The notes under the pieces were generated by a model. That model was not told the origin of the DNA. It saw only the letters and a program-made list of their open reading frames with translations, and made no database searches. Of a stretch of DNA of 64,000 nt, positions 63,230 through 64,000 are shown piece after piece. Location: NCBI GenBank assembly GCA_904397835.1, contig CAJFOV010000046.1, positions 1 through 64,000 of the forward strand. Reading direction: 5' to 3'. Every line of letters begins with the position of its first letter. Position 1 is the stretch's first letter. The DNA comes from Candidatus Aristotella avistercoris (lineage in GTDB: Bacteria; Bacillota; Clostridia; Oscillospirales; Ruminococcaceae). The position numbers and the translations under genes are program-made.

Positions 63230-64000
63230 ATGTTTCGAAAAAAGGAATGGATCGCCATGCTGTTGGCAGGGGGCCAGGGCAGCCGGCTCTACGCCCTGAC
63301 CCAAAACCTGGCAAAGCCTGCGGTGCCCTTTGGCGGCAAGTACCGCATCATCGATTTCCCCCTGTCCAACTGTGTCAACTCCGGCATTGACACGGTGGGG
63401 GTGCTGACCCAGTACCAACCCCTGACCCTCAACGAATACCTGGGCACCGGCCAGCCCTGGGATCTGGACCGGATTGACGGTGGGCTCTTTGTACTGCCCC
63501 CCTATCAGACGGCCTACGGATCCGATTGGTACAAGGGCACGGCCAACGCCATCTATCAGAATGTCCGCTTCATCGACCGATATGACCCGGAGTATGTGGT
63601 GATTCTCTCAGGGGATCACATCTACAAGATGGACTACTCCAAAATGCTTGCCGTCCACAAGGAGAAGGGGGCAGATTGCACCATCGCCGTGTTGGAGGTG
63701 CCCCTGGAGGAGGCCAGCCGCTTTGGCATTATGAACGCCCGGGCGGATGGAACCATCTATGAGTTCCAGGAAAAGCCCAAGGAACCCAAGAGCAACCTTG
63801 CATCCATGGGCATCTACATCTTCACCTGGAAGATGCTGCGCAAATACCTGACGGAGGACGAGGCGGACCCCAGCTCCTCCAAGGACTTTGGCAAGGACAT
63901 CATCCCCAAGATGCTGGGGGATGGCGCCCGCATGATCGCCTATCCCTTTGATGGATACTGGAAGGACGTGGGCACCATTGACAGCCTCTGGGAGGCCAAT
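63230..64000 (+). CDS. glgC: Glucose-1-phosphate adenylyltransferase (partial, runs off the end)
   Basis: 257 codons are visible with no stop before the window ends; family members are about 380-400 residues. It makes ADP-glucose for glycogen. Signature [13 protein letters not shown], the substrate stretch [64 protein letters not shown] and [17 protein letters not shown] after CGAGGAGGTTATAGC. Probably followed by glgD and glgA, as in many Clostridia; not visible here. Confidence 0.95.
   Translation, partial: MFRKKEWIAMLLAGGQGSRLYALTQNLAKPAVPFGGKYRIIDFPLSNCVNSGIDTVGVLTQYQPLTLNEYLGTGQPWDLDRIDGGLFVLPPYQTAYGSDWYKGTANAIYQNVRFIDRYDPEYVVILSGDHIYKMDYSKMLAVHKEKGADCTIAVLEVPLEEASRFGIMNARADGTIYEFQEKPKEPKSNLASMGIYIFTWKMLRKYLTEDEADPSSSKDFGKDIIPKMLGDGARMIAYPFDGYWKDVGTIDSLWEAN

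Overview
The window reads as a stretch of chromosome from a GC-rich, low-oxygen-adapted Firmicute, most likely a gut Oscillospiraceae relative (Flavonifractor / Pseudoflavonifractor / Intestinimonas type). This is inferred from the Clostridia-style order of the ribosomal operon (including the small KOW gene between map and infA), the archaeal-type short prolyl-tRNA synthetase, zinc-ribbon forms of S14, S4, L24, L36 and Adk, many GTG/TTG starts behind strong AGGAGG sites, and the glycogen and cysteine-degrading genes. No rRNA, tRNA, CRISPR array, insertion sequence or prophage was recognised.

Layout. 1-400: tandem, near-identical RNA-like hairpin repeats of unknown identity. 0.5-10.5 kb: housekeeping and small genes (rmuC, an XRE regulator, a lipoprotein plus an HPr-like protein, mtaB, nagB, a GNAT, acpP, proS). 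10.9-16.4 kb: a YitT-type membrane protein behind a MerR-style promoter, an AKR / NTF2-like / AKR operon, and an esterase lipoprotein divergent from a LysR regulator. 16.7-21.3 kb: a FAD-Rieske oxidoreductase overlapping a tocopherol-cyclase-like gene, an AraC regulator and an amidohydrolase. 21.6-37.3 kb: one long S10-spc-alpha operon (rpsJ to rplQ, with secY, adk, map, infA and rpoA) preceded by a leader with a terminator-like attenuator.

37.4-41.8 kb: a MoxR / DUF58 / transglutaminase operon with overlapping stops and starts, again behind a 19-bp-spacer MerR-like promoter. 42-47 kb: an ABC half-exporter, a minimal nucleotidyltransferase, a lipoprotein, a phosphonoacetate-hydrolase-like enzyme and a NifX-like protein with a His/Cys tail. 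47.4-52.9 kb: pyrG with its own leader attenuator, an XRE-membrane regulator, mtnN, a TetR regulator and a second YitT protein. 53.0-57.7 kb: a GntR regulator with a large palindromic operator, translationally coupled to a cysteine desulfidase and followed by an opine dehydrogenase and an M20 amidohydrolase. This is the best candidate in the window for an uncharacterised catabolic pathway. 57.9-64 kb: a histidine-kinase-like ATPase without its phosphoacceptor histidine, gapA, a 52-residue membrane protein, an AT-rich reading-frame remnant, then glgB and the start of glgC (glycogen synthesis), which runs off the end.

All assignments come from reading translated sequence and motifs by eye. Promoters, operators and RNA folds are pattern matches and have not been tested.
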